DNA of 36,922 nt from JBBDXS01 sp040902195 (GTDB lineage: Bacteria; Chloroflexota; Dehalococcoidia; DSTF01; RBG-16-68-14). Under the pieces are notes generated by a model, which made no database searches, had not been told where the DNA came from, and worked only from the letters and a program-made list of their open reading frames with translations. The stretch is taken from positions 1-36,922 of the forward strand of contig JBBDXS010000009.1 in NCBI GenBank assembly GCA_040902195.1. The letters run 5' to 3'. This document shows, piece by piece, positions 22,878-31,230 of this stretch (positions are counted from its first letter, which is position 1; the number at the start of each line of letters is the position of its first letter). The position numbers and the translations under genes were made by a program.

Positions 22878-23309
22878 CTAGGCGGGGCGGAACTTGAAGG
22901 CGACGATCTCGTTGCCTTCTTTGTCGGTGTGGACGACTTCTGTGTACATCTCGACGGGCATGCCGAACGGCAGCTTCTTCGGGTCCGGCTCCACGCCCTC
23001 GATGTTGCAGCGCACGCTTACGCCCTCAGGCAGGTCGACGATCGCTGCGACGTACGGCACGGGGACACCGGGCACGCTCTGGTGCACGATCGCGAAGACG
23101 TGCAACTCGCCCTTGTCCGAGAGCTTGATCTCCTCCATCGGGTCGGTAGAGAAGCACTTGCTGCAGGCCATCCGGCCGCCGAGGTACGCAGTCCCGCAAC
23201 TCTTGCACTTGCTGCCCCAGAGGTGAGGCTTCTCGCTGGCGTTGTCGGGGATGCGGAGGAAGGGGACGATCGGGATCTGTTTCTTATCAGCGGTCTGTGT
23301 TTCGGCCAT
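22878..23309 (-). CDS. DUF35 zinc-ribbon/OB-fold acyl-CoA-associated protein (partner of the intact thiolase)
   Basis: A 143-residue DUF35 protein. A zinc ribbon with Cys35, Cys38, Cys49 and Cys52 (SKCKSCGTAY, RMACSKC) is followed by the OB-fold (ELHVFAIVHQSVPG, PYVAAIVDLPEGVSVRCNI) and a C terminus of VAFKFRPA, like that of the DUF35 protein at 17899. The ATG at 23309 has AAGGAG eight bases upstream; a longer frame lacks a ribosome site. It leads the DUF35-thiolase operon and probably binds the thiolase and positions acyl-CoA. Confidence 0.92.
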   Translation of the reverse strand: MAETQTADKKQIPIVPFLRIPDNASEKPHLWGSKCKSCGTAYLGGRMACSKCFSTDPMEEIKLSDKGELHVFAIVHQSVPGVPVPYVAAIVDLPEGVSVRCNIEGVEPDPKKLPFGMPVEMYTEVVHTDKEGNEIVAFKFRPA

Positions 23310-23358
23310 GAGCTGGTCTCCTTCCGCGGGGTCGGCCCGCCTGTCGGCGAGCAAGAGC

Positions 23359-23386
23359 ATTATAGTCGAAGCCGGTAGCTAGTCAA
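23359..23386 (-). promoter_or_regulatory. Strong sigma70-type promoter of the DUF35-thiolase operon
   Basis: On the minus strand, TTGACT (23386-23381), a 16-base spacer and a consensus TATAAT (23364-23359). The predicted start near 23352 gives a leader of about 43 bases before the AAGGAG site. It is the closest to consensus of the promoter candidates seen in this window. Confidence 0.65.
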
Positions 23387-23430
23387 GCGTTCTCGAAGAC
23401 TGTGCAGCGCGGCCCCGGCGGGCCGTCTGC

Positions 23431-23460
23431 TTGACGGCTTCTCCGAACTGGCGCTATATA
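23431..23460 (+). promoter_or_regulatory. Candidate sigma70-type promoter of the crotonase-to-GMC operon
   Basis: TTGACG (23431-23436), an 18-base spacer and TATATA (23455-23460), 76 bases before the ATG at 23536. It is divergent from the DUF35-thiolase promoter, with 44 bases between the two -35 boxes, so one regulator could act on both. Confidence 0.55.
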
Positions 23461-23535
23461 AGCACACGTCCACCACGCCTTAGACTCCGCCCGGCCCCTG
23501 GAGGACACGACGTTTTTCAGAGGAGGCTTCGCCCC

Positions 23536-24402
23536 ATGCCCGAAGATCCCGTGCTGCATGAGATCAATGGCCACGTCTACACCCTGACGCTCAACCGTCC
23601 CGACGTCCTCAACGCCATGACGGACGCCATGCTGGACTCTGTCCTCGAGGGCGTGCGGCGGGCGGAAGAGGACGACGACGTGAAGGTCGTCGTGATCAAG
23701 GCGAACGGCAAGTGCTTCAGCTCGGGTTGGGACCTCAACGAGATCGGCCGGATGTACGGCATCGAAGACGTGAAGTCCGGCGAGAAGGTCAAGCGCCCGC
23801 CGCACCGCAACGCGCTCATGCTCGACCGCCGCCGCTCCGAGAAGTTCGCGGCGATCCTGATGTCGATGAAAACGACGATCTGCCAGGTGCACGGCTACTG
23901 CCTCGGCGCCGCATGGATGCTCGGCCTCGTCTGCGACTTCGTCGTCGCGTCGGACGACGCCGTCTTCGCGCACAACGAGCAGCGCCTCGGCGCGTCAGGG
24001 ACGATGTGGACGCTGCCGCTCGTCATTCTGCACGCCGGGCCGAAGAAGGCGCGCGAGCTGCTGCTCACAGGCCGCGACTTCAGCGCGGAGGAGGCAGAGC
24101 GTCTCGGGCTGATCAACCGCGTCGTGCCGCTCGCCGAGCTCGACGCCGAGGTCAAGGCGCTTACGGACGCCATTGGTCTGCTGCCGCGCGATGGCCTCGC
24201 TATCGGCAAGGCGTTCACGAACATGTCGTACGACTTGCTGCGCATGCTCTCGCCGTTTATCCAGTACTCGGCCGCGCACCCGCTCGTCGTCGGCCTGAAG
24301 TGGGCGCCGGACGAAGTGAACTTCCTGAAGGAACGACGCGATTTCGGCGTGCGCGACGCTGCGCATAAGCGGGCGGAACGCTACCCGGAGGAGTTCCGCT
24401 AG
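23536..24402 (+). CDS. Crotonase-fold protein with one catalytic Glu replaced
   Basis: A 288-residue enoyl-CoA hydratase/isomerase-family protein. The start at 23536 has AGGAGG nine bases upstream, which rules out the longer frame. The oxyanion-hole segments are FSSGWDL and GYCLGAAWML. The first catalytic Glu position (GCEL in hydratases) is Met128, while the second is kept as Glu148 (FAHNEQRLG). Loss of one Glu is common in crotonases that act as isomerases, hydrolases or C-C lyases, so simple hydration is less likely. It is the first gene of a five-gene operon with CoA-transferase, EthD-like and dehydrogenase genes. Confidence 0.9.
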   Translation: MPEDPVLHEINGHVYTLTLNRPDVLNAMTDAMLDSVLEGVRRAEEDDDVKVVVIKANGKCFSSGWDLNEIGRMYGIEDVKSGEKVKRPPHRNALMLDRRRSEKFAAILMSMKTTICQVHGYCLGAAWMLGLVCDFVVASDDAVFAHNEQRLGASGTMWTLPLVILHAGPKKARELLLTGRDFSAEEAERLGLINRVVPLAELDAEVKALTDAIGLLPRDGLAIGKAFTNMSYDLLRMLSPFIQYSAAHPLVVGLKWAPDEVNFLKERRDFGVRDAAHKRAERYPEEFR

Positions 24403-24444
24403 CCGCCGTTCGTCGAGACCGCGCGTGGACGGAAGAAGGTCTCC

Positions 24445-25653
24445 GTGAGCAAGCCCCTCGAAGGCGCCCTTGTCCTCGATATGTCGCAGGCCGTCACCGG
24501 CCCCTACGCGGGGTGGCTGCTGGCGGGGATGGGCGCGCGCGTGATCAAGCTCGAGGGGCCCCAGGGCGACCAGTCGCGCCTCTCGACGCGCGGCGCGGGC
24601 GGCATGAGCCCGCTCTACGCGCTCTACAACGGCGGCAAGGAAACGATGACGCTCAACCTCAAGCTCGAGGAGGGCCGCGCGATCTTCCGCGAGCTCATCG
24701 CGAAGGTCGACGTGATGATCGAGAACCTGGTGCCCGGCACGATGGAGGAGTGGGGCCTTTCGTCCGAGGCGCTTGCGCAGATCAACCCGCGCCTCGTACA
24801 CGCCTCGATCTCCGGCTTCGGGCGCGACAGCAAGTACGCGAGCGCACCCGGCCTCGATATGGCGATCCAGGCGATGACCGGCATCATGGCTGCAACGGGC
24901 TACCCCGACTCGCCGCCGACGCTCTGCGGCGTCCTCTTCATCGATACGCTCGTGTCGCCGCATCTTGTTGCGGGCATCGTCGCCGCCATGTACGAGCGCG
25001 AACGCACGGGTCGCGGCCAGCACATCGAGATCGCCATGCGCGATGTGGCGGCTTGCATCCCGTTTAACCTCTACAACATCTTCTACAACACCGGCAAAGT
25101 GCCGCAGCGCTCCGGCAACGTGCTCATCGGCTACTCGCCCGGCAACCTCTACGTGACGAACGACGGCTACGTGTACATCGCCTCCAACCTCGATAAGCAG
25201 GCGCACTCGGCCTTCCGCGTCATCGGCCGCGAGGACTTGATCACGACCGAGGGCTTTCGCACGCGTGCCGAGCGCTGGCAGAACCGCGAAGAGATCGATC
25301 GCATCGTCGGGGAGTGGACGAAGCCGCGCGCCAAGCGGGACATCTTCGAGCTGATGATCGCGGCGGACGTGCCCTGCGGCGTCGTGCTCGACATCGCGGA
25401 GGTGCTCGAGGACGAGGACCTGAACGCGCGCGGCGTCTTCGGTGAGATCGAGCAGCCGGGGCTCGGTACGCTCAAGCTGCCGCGGCAGCCCATCGTCTTC
25501 CAGGGCGAGCCGCCCCGGGTGCGCCCGGCTTCCTTACTGGGCGAGCACAACGCGCCGCTCTACAAGGAGCTACTCGGCTACGACGAGGCGCGCCTGGCGC
25601 AACTCGCGGACGACGGCGTGATCACACGCCCCGGCGCCGGACCCCAGGGATAA
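24445..25653 (+). CDS. Family III CoA-transferase (CaiB/BaiF), stand-alone catalytic type
   Basis: A 402-residue family III CoA-transferase. It has the N-terminal VLDMSQAVTGPYAGWLLAGMGARVIKLE and the end SLLGEHNAPLYKELLGY. Asp167 in FIDTLVSP is exactly 25 residues before the conserved GQ, the nucleophile position, so it should form the aspartyl-CoA intermediate. Unlike the other four CoA-transferases in the window it has no adjacent Asp-less partner, and may be a homodimer. The start is GTG with AGAAGG five bases upstream. The EthD-like gene begins two bases after its stop. Confidence 0.92.
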   Translation: MSKPLEGALVLDMSQAVTGPYAGWLLAGMGARVIKLEGPQGDQSRLSTRGAGGMSPLYALYNGGKETMTLNLKLEEGRAIFRELIAKVDVMIENLVPGTMEEWGLSSEALAQINPRLVHASISGFGRDSKYASAPGLDMAIQAMTGIMAATGYPDSPPTLCGVLFIDTLVSPHLVAGIVAAMYERERTGRGQHIEIAMRDVAACIPFNLYNIFYNTGKVPQRSGNVLIGYSPGNLYVTNDGYVYIASNLDKQAHSAFRVIGREDLITTEGFRTRAERWQNREEIDRIVGEWTKPRAKRDIFELMIAADVPCGVVLDIAEVLEDEDLNARGVFGEIEQPGLGTLKLPRQPIVFQGEPPRVRPASLLGEHNAPLYKELLGYDEARLAQLADDGVITRPGAGPQG

Positions 25654-25655
25654 AC

Positions 25656-26324
25656 GTGGCAGAGAAAATCTTCCTGTTCTTCTATCGCGCGCCGTGGCTG
25701 ACCCGAGAAGAGTTTGCGCGGCGATATCTCGCGGAGCACGTGCCGCTCATGTTGAAACACTGCCCTCACATCACGCGCTACGTCGTGAACATTGTCGAGA
25801 ACGACGTAGAGGGCTTCGACAACGCGTCCGAGCTGTGGGTTGCCGCGATCGAGGACTTCACGGACCCGTCGAAGCTCTACGACTCACCGCAAGGGCAGGA
25901 GGCGGTCGAGAAGAGCAGGGCGGAGCTGGTGAGCAAGGCCGTCGCCTACAGCGTCATCGAAGGTGTGCAACGCGACTACGAGCGCTCGTGGCCGGACGGC
26001 GAGCGGTCGCCCGGGCAGAAGCTCATCGCGCCGCTCAGCCGCATCGACGGGCTAACGAAAGAGCAGTTTGTCGAACACTGGACGTCCACGCATTCGCAGC
26101 TCGCGCTGAAGCACGTTCTCGGCATGGGACGCTACGTAACGAACGTCGTCCAGCGCGCGCTCACGCCGGGCGCGCCGGAGGTCGATGGCATCGTGGAGGT
26201 GCACTACACTGGCAAGCGCGAATTCGACTCGGAGGACGGCCAGCGGATCATGGTCGAGGACACCCAGAGCCTGCTGCAAACACCCGTCCGGCACATGGCT
26301 GGCGAGTACATCCTCCGGAGCTAA
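25656..26324 (+). CDS. Tandem EthD-domain protein
   Basis: A 222-residue protein made of two EthD-type ferredoxin-fold (dimeric alpha-beta barrel) repeats. Repeat 1, from about residue 5, has RAPWLTREEFARRYLAEH and later HITRYVVN. Repeat 2, from about 125, has IDGLTKEQFVEHWTSTH and later GMGRYVTN. The fold occurs in small oxygenases, decarboxylases, dehydratases and accessory proteins for ether or steroid-like compound breakdown; no specific activity can be given. The duplicated form would pack as an internal dimer. The start is GTG two bases after the CoA-transferase stop; the Tat-signal gene follows after three bases. Confidence 0.85.
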   Translation: MAEKIFLFFYRAPWLTREEFARRYLAEHVPLMLKHCPHITRYVVNIVENDVEGFDNASELWVAAIEDFTDPSKLYDSPQGQEAVEKSRAELVSKAVAYSVIEGVQRDYERSWPDGERSPGQKLIAPLSRIDGLTKEQFVEHWTSTHSQLALKHVLGMGRYVTNVVQRALTPGAPEVDGIVEVHYTGKREFDSEDGQRIMVEDTQSLLQTPVRHMAGEYILRS

Positions 26325-26327
26325 CGC

Positions 26328-27200
26328 ATGAAACGTAACTTCAGCCGTCGCGATTTCCTCAGGCTCACGTCGATCGGCGCGCTCGCGGCCGCGCTGCCAT
26401 GGACGCTCGAAGGCTGCGGCGACGGCGAGTCGCCGGTCCCCTTCTTCTCGTCGAGCGAGCGCGCGACGCTCGAGGCGGCGGCCGAACGCATCCTGCCGCC
26501 GCAGGCCGCCATCGGCCCGCTCGAGGCGGGTGCCGTCGACTACATCGAAGGGCTGTTGACGGCGTTCGAGTACAACCCGCCGCGCATCTTCGCGGGCGGT
26601 CCCTACAGCGGAAGGCGCCCCTACCCGGACAACGCCACCGGCCGCCCGTCGCAGGACTATCCGCCGAACTCCTTCGATCGCTTCCTGCCGCTCTCGCGCG
26701 TGAAGGAGATCGCCTGGCGCGTGCGGCTTTACGGCTCGGATTCCGTGCCGGGCGGCGATTTCAACGACGCCGTACTCGCGCCTACGCTCGGGCTGCGCAC
26801 GCGCTACAGCGAAGGCGTGCAGCAGCTGGACGCGAAGGCGCAGGAGCTGTTCGCCGGACCTTTTTCGGCGCTTACGCCGGAGCTGCAGGACGAAGCGCTG
26901 CTGCAGAGCGACCGCGACTTCGCGTTTCTCCTGACGGAGCATTTGCTCGAAGGCATGTACGGCGACCCGGCGTACGGCGGCAACCGCGACGAGTCGGGCT
27001 GGCGCTCCGTGGGCTTCGACGGCGATAGCCAGCCGCTCGGCTTCTCGATCTACGACGCGTCGACCGGCACGTACAAGGAGCGCGCCGGCGCGCCGCTCTC
27101 CGGACCAAACCCCAGCGAAGACTACGCCGGCTTCGATGACGAGGTACTCGAGCTCGTTGCGAACATCGTGAGCGGTACCGGCGGAAAGCGCTTCTCCTGA
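26328..27200 (+). CDS. Gluconate 2-dehydrogenase subunit 3-family protein with Tat signal
   Basis: A 290-residue small subunit of the membrane-bound sugar/alcohol dehydrogenase type. It begins with a twin-arginine signal, SRRDFLRLTSIGAL (Arg7-Arg8), and a hydrophobic stretch ending near Cys30 (LEGCGD), which may be a lipidation site. The mature part starts SSSERATLEAAAERILPP, the hallmark of the gluconate dehydrogenase gamma family. The stop overlaps the ATG of the GMC gene (TGATG), so the two products are probably made together. The GMC protein has no signal of its own and may be carried across the membrane by this subunit. The family's cytochrome c subunit is absent. Confidence 0.88.
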   Translation: MKRNFSRRDFLRLTSIGALAAALPWTLEGCGDGESPVPFFSSSERATLEAAAERILPPQAAIGPLEAGAVDYIEGLLTAFEYNPPRIFAGGPYSGRRPYPDNATGRPSQDYPPNSFDRFLPLSRVKEIAWRVRLYGSDSVPGGDFNDAVLAPTLGLRTRYSEGVQQLDAKAQELFAGPFSALTPELQDEALLQSDRDFAFLLTEHLLEGMYGDPAYGGNRDESGWRSVGFDGDSQPLGFSIYDASTGTYKERAGAPLSGPNPSEDYAGFDDEVLELVANIVSGTGGKRFS

Positions 27201-28918
27201 TGAGCCTTCCGTCGCGCGCGCCGGACATCCTCGGCGAGACGGGCCTCTCGTCGTTCGACGCGATCGTCATCGGAAGCGGCGCCGGCGGCTCGACCGTGGC
27301 GTACGCGCTGACGAAGCACGGCAAGAACGTCCTTGTGCTGGAGACCGGCGACAACTACTTCCCGGGCCTCGACGACCCGGCGCCCGGCAACCCCGTACCG
27401 CTGTTCAGCAACGACGAGTTGAAGTTTCGCATCCGCCACCTGATCGAGCCCGACCCGCTGCTGGAGCCGCGCACGTTTCGCGAGAGCGAGGCGGACGGCG
27501 ACCGCGCGTTTACCGGCGACGTGAACGGCCTGCCGCGCAACGTCGGCGGCGGCGCTGTGCACGCTGACATGAAGTATCCGCGCTTCCAGAAGACAGACTT
27601 CCTGCTCGGTTCGCTCCTCGGCGACGTGCCGGCCGCGAACTTCGCCGACTGGCCGCTCACGTACGACGAGCTCGAGCCCTTCTACACGGAGGTCGAGCAC
27701 CTGGTCGGCGTCCAGGGCGAGCACGGCAGCGATCCGTTCGCATCAGAGCACAGCCGTCCGTTTCCCATGCCGCCCGGCGCGCCGATGTACGTCGCGCTGC
27801 TTGCCGCAGAGGGCGCGCGGAAGCTCGGCTACGCGCCGTTCCCCTATCCTACGGCCGTCAACTCGCGGCCCTACGGCGGCCGGCCCGCCTGCGTCGATTG
27901 CGGGATGTGCTCGGGCTACGGCTGCCCAAACAACTCGAAGGGTTCGCCCGCCGTGACGTTCTTGCGCACGGCGCTGCTCACCGGCCGCTGCCAGCTCCGC
28001 TACAACGCGACCGTCTCCCGGCTGATCACGAGCGGGCGCGGCGCGTCGGTCGACGCAGTCGAGTACATCGGTCCGGACGGCAACACGCAACAGGCGACGG
28101 CGGACGTCGTCGTGCTCGCGGCCAGCGCGATCGAGGATGCGCGGCTGTGCCTGCTCTCCGACGCGGACGGCGACGGGCTCGGCAACGCATCGGGGCAGGT
28201 CGGGCGCAACCTGATGTTCCATTACCAAACAACGGGCGTTGGACTGTTCAAGCAACGGCTGCACGGCCATCGAGGCCGCGCGATCACGCACGGCATGTCC
28301 GACTTTCGCGGCGTACCCGGCGACCCGCAGCGGCCGCTTGCGGGCGTCATCGAGTTCGGTGCGTCGACGGAGCTGGTGTTCGAGGCGAAGACATATGCGC
28401 TCTCGCTCTTCCAGCGCGGGCCGATGCTGGCGAAGCTCCTCCAGCAGAGCCCGCTGCGCGACCACCTGATGGGCCTGACGATGCAGGCCGAGGACGCGCC
28501 GCAGCTCTCGAACCGCGTCGATCTCGATCCGGCCGTGCGCGACGTGTACGGGCTGCCCGTGCCGCGCATCACGTACAAGAACCACGACTTCGAGCTGTCG
28601 GCGCGCGAGTTCTACACGCCGAAGCTAATCGAGCTGCTCGGCGCGGCCGGCGCGCAGTTCGCCTTTGTTGCGCCGCCGGATACGCCGTCCGGCTCGCGGC
28701 ACATCATGGGCACGTTGCGTATGGGCGACGACCCGAGTTCGTCCGTCTGCGATCGCTACGGCAAGTTCCACGACATCGAGAACCTGTACTGCGCCGATGG
28801 CGGCGTGTTCGTGACGTCCTCGGGCTTCAATCCCACGTTGACGATCCAGGCGCTCGCGTTGCGGGCGGCCGGGAACATCGTCTCGCCGGGGAGTCCGGAG
28901 CGCGTCCTGACGCTATAG
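27200..28918 (+). CDS. GMC-family FAD oxidoreductase with CxxCxxCx4C cluster motif
   Basis: A 572-residue FAD-dependent alcohol/sugar dehydrogenase. The Rossmann motif VIGSGAGGSTVAYAL is at 23-37, the active-site His501 in SGSRHIMGTLRMG, and Asn544 in SSGFNPTLTIQALALR. Residues 231-242 (CVDCGMCSGYGC) carry four cysteines, like the Fe-S site of bacterial FAD-glucose dehydrogenases, which passes electrons out of the flavin. It is translationally coupled to the Tat-signal small subunit, so it likely works outside the cytoplasmic membrane. The substrate is unknown; with CoA-transferase and crotonase in the same operon, an alcohol precursor of the acid could be meant. Its stop overlaps a convergent gene's stop by six bases. 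Confidence 0.93.
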   Translation: MSLPSRAPDILGETGLSSFDAIVIGSGAGGSTVAYALTKHGKNVLVLETGDNYFPGLDDPAPGNPVPLFSNDELKFRIRHLIEPDPLLEPRTFRESEADGDRAFTGDVNGLPRNVGGGAVHADMKYPRFQKTDFLLGSLLGDVPAANFADWPLTYDELEPFYTEVEHLVGVQGEHGSDPFASEHSRPFPMPPGAPMYVALLAAEGARKLGYAPFPYPTAVNSRPYGGRPACVDCGMCSGYGCPNNSKGSPAVTFLRTALLTGRCQLRYNATVSRLITSGRGASVDAVEYIGPDGNTQQATADVVVLAASAIEDARLCLLSDADGDGLGNASGQVGRNLMFHYQTTGVGLFKQRLHGHRGRAITHGMSDFRGVPGDPQRPLAGVIEFGASTELVFEAKTYALSLFQRGPMLAKLLQQSPLRDHLMGLTMQAEDAPQLSNRVDLDPAVRDVYGLPVPRITYKNHDFELSAREFYTPKLIELLGAAGAQFAFVAPPDTPSGSRHIMGTLRMGDDPSSSVCDRYGKFHDIENLYCADGGVFVTSSGFNPTLTIQALALRAAGNIVSPGSPERVLTL

Positions 28919-30034
28919 CCGCAGCAGCCGCGCGATGCGCCGGCGGTGGTGCGCCGGGCTGCCGAGGTAGTGGTAGAGGCTGCGCGACGCCTTCGTATAG
29001 AGGTAGAGGCCGTAGCCCTTCTCCGAACCGATGCCGCCGTGCACGTGATGCGCGGCGTCGCAGAGCTGATAGAAGCCATCGCTCGCGGCCGCCTTCGCGA
29101 CGGAGACCGCCTCTTCCGCGCCTGGGGCGTCTTGCTCGAGCTGCCAGATCGCGTGGTACGCCGTCCAGCGCGCCGCGTCGGCGTGGTTGAGGATATCGAT
29201 CAGGTGGTCCTGCACGCGCTGGAAGCGCGCGATCGGCTGCCCGAACTGCTCTCGGCGCTGGGCGTAGCCCAACGAAATCTCGTACACGCGCCGCGCCGCG
29301 CCCGCGATGTACGCGCAGAGCAGCGCCGTCGCGATATCGAGCACGGGCGTGAGCGCGTCCCAACCGCGGTCGATCTCGCCCAGGACGTTCTCGGGTGAGT
29401 TCGCGACTTCGCGCAACGAGACGTCGTACAGCGTCTCGCCTGCCCAGGCGCGTACGGGGCGCACCTCGACGCCGGCCGCGCTCTTATCGACGAGAAGTAG
29501 CGTGAGGCCGGTCTCGTTCGTGCGCGCCGCGACGACCAACATGTCCGCAGAGCCGGCATCAGCCACGAAGCGCTTGGTCCCATCGATGACATACGCGTCG
29601 CCGCGGCGGGTCGCCGTCGCGTGCACGTGATCGGCACTCCAGCCGTAGTTGTCCTCGGTGCACGCCAGCGCAACGACGCGTTCGCCGCGCGCGATGGCCG
29701 GTAGCAGCTCCGCTCGTTGTCCGTCAACTCCCGCACGGTCGATGAGGAGTGCGCACATGATGGTCGAGAGCAGCGGGCTCGGCAGCAGCCCGCGCCCCAA
29801 CTCCTCGAAGAGCACCGCGGCGTCCGTGAGCGACGCGCCTTCGCCGCCGTACTGCTTCGAAACAAGGATGCCCGGCCAGCCGAGCGCCGCCATCTTGTCC
29901 CACAACTCGCGTGAGAACTCGATGCCCTCGCGGTCCATGCGGCGTAGCTCGGAGAGCGGGCACTCGCGCTGGACGAAGTCGCGCGCGGCGTTGCGCAGCA
30001 GCTCCTGCTCGGACGTGAGCGCGAAGTCGGGCAC
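28913..30034 (-). CDS. Acyl-CoA dehydrogenase, short-type subunit (downstream pair)
   Basis: A 373-residue acyl-CoA dehydrogenase, probably one half of a heterotetramer. The FAD-contact motif RREQFGQPIARFQ is kept, and the end HVHGGIGSEKGYGLYLY is typical of the short FadE28-like class. The C-terminal GGT-EIQ motif is missing. The longer partner is the previous gene, two bases away, and has the opposite pattern. In Mycobacterium such pairs form alpha2beta2 enzymes for sterol side chains. The start is GTG at 30034 (MPDFALTSEQELL). It is the last of six genes; its stop is shared in a CTATAG palindrome with the convergent GMC gene. Confidence 0.9.
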   Translation of the reverse strand: MPDFALTSEQELLRNAARDFVQRECPLSELRRMDREGIEFSRELWDKMAALGWPGILVSKQYGGEGASLTDAAVLFEELGRGLLPSPLLSTIMCALLIDRAGVDGQRAELLPAIARGERVVALACTEDNYGWSADHVHATATRRGDAYVIDGTKRFVADAGSADMLVVAARTNETGLTLLLVDKSAAGVEVRPVRAWAGETLYDVSLREVANSPENVLGEIDRGWDALTPVLDIATALLCAYIAGAARRVYEISLGYAQRREQFGQPIARFQRVQDHLIDILNHADAARWTAYHAIWQLEQDAPGAEEAVSVAKAAASDGFYQLCDAAHHVHGGIGSEKGYGLYLYTKASRSLYHYLGSPAHHRRRIARLLRL

Positions 30035-30036
30035 GG

Positions 30037-31230
30037 CTACGCGTCCCCGCCGGCGCTCATGCCGCGGAACATACGCAGCTTCTGGATCTCGACCGTACCG
30101 CCGGGGTGCACCATGAGGATGCCGTAGCGATGGAAGTATTCGAGCGCGCCCTCCAGCGGCGCGAGGTTGGGATCGCGCAGCAGCGCGCGCGGCCCGAGCG
30201 CGTGGTGGATCGCCTCTGCCAGCTTGAGGCCGAAGAGCTTGCGGCCAAGATAGGTCTGCGCGCCTTCGTACGGCATCGGCGCGCCGGTGGAGGCGAGCCA
30301 CTCGTTGCGCAAGCGCAGCATGCGTTGCACCTGGAAATCGACATAGATCCGCGCGAGCGCGTCCTGCACGTCGGGGTCTGCGCTGATCGATGCGCTGCGG
30401 CAGAACTCGAGGACTTGTTCGATGACGCGTTCGTCGCGGTTGAGGTACGGCCCGATGCCGACGGTGAACGCGCCGGACATGCCGGAGTTGAACGCGAGCC
30501 AGCCGTCGCCCTCCTTACCGATGAGACAGCCGGCCGGTACGCGTGCGTCCTCGAAGATGATCGTGCACTTCCGGCTCCCCGCAAGCATATCGAGGTGCGT
30601 CACCGTCATGCCGGGCAGGTCGGCGGGCGTGATGAACGCGCTCAGGTTCTCGCGCCGGGGCGCCTGCGGGTCGGTGATCGCGAGCATGAACATCGAGTCG
30701 CACGCGAAATGTCCGCCGACGAACGTCTTCGTGCCGTTCAGGATGTACTCGTCGCCCTGGCGTTCGGCGCGGCTCTTGAGCGACGGCAGGTCGGAGCCCG
30801 CCTCCGGCTCGGTGTGCAGCTCCCACGTCACGACTTCGCCGCGCAGGATCGGCGGCAGGAAGCGGCGCTGCTGCTCCTCCGAGCCGATCGTCTGCAGCGC
30901 GCCGGCAACCGGCCCGCCGATGTCGCCCGGCGGATGAACGTTCTCGACGTTGGGGATCAGCGCTTCGAGCTCCTCGCGGATCACCGCCGCGACCGCCGGC
31001 GTAAGACCGGCGCCGCCGTACTCCCTGGGCCACGTCGGCGCGTACCAGCCGCGCTCGCCCAGCTTGCGCAGGAAAGCGCGGTTGCGCAGGAACTGCTCGT
31101 GCGAAAGCAGCTCCGGATCGACGGGCGCGCCGGCGCCATCGGCGTGTTCGCCCAGCCATGCGCGCACCTCGACACGAAACGCCTCGCGTTCGCGCACCTG
31201 CTCCGGCGTGTAGCGCGTCGCGAAGTCCAT
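30037..31230 (-). CDS. Acyl-CoA dehydrogenase, long-type subunit (downstream pair)
   Basis: A 397-residue acyl-CoA dehydrogenase of the FadE29/FadE17-like long class. It has the flavin/substrate motif HTEPEAGSDLPSL, then EYILNGTKTFVGG and the C-terminal HPGGTVEIQKLRMFRG. The RxxFGxPI segment is absent at its usual place. Its short partner follows after two bases and keeps what this one lacks. The ATG at 31230 shares one base with the TAA of the CoA-transferase (TAATG), which fixes the start against a longer frame. It is probably one half of an alpha2beta2 dehydrogenase that desaturates a CoA ester made by the upstream transferase. Confidence 0.9.
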   Translation of the reverse strand: MDFATRYTPEQVREREAFRVEVRAWLGEHADGAGAPVDPELLSHEQFLRNRAFLRKLGERGWYAPTWPREYGGAGLTPAVAAVIREELEALIPNVENVHPPGDIGGPVAGALQTIGSEEQQRRFLPPILRGEVVTWELHTEPEAGSDLPSLKSRAERQGDEYILNGTKTFVGGHFACDSMFMLAITDPQAPRRENLSAFITPADLPGMTVTHLDMLAGSRKCTIIFEDARVPAGCLIGKEGDGWLAFNSGMSGAFTVGIGPYLNRDERVIEQVLEFCRSASISADPDVQDALARIYVDFQVQRMLRLRNEWLASTGAPMPYEGAQTYLGRKLFGLKLAEAIHHALGPRALLRDPNLAPLEGALEYFHRYGILMVHPGGTVEIQKLRMFRGMSAGGDA

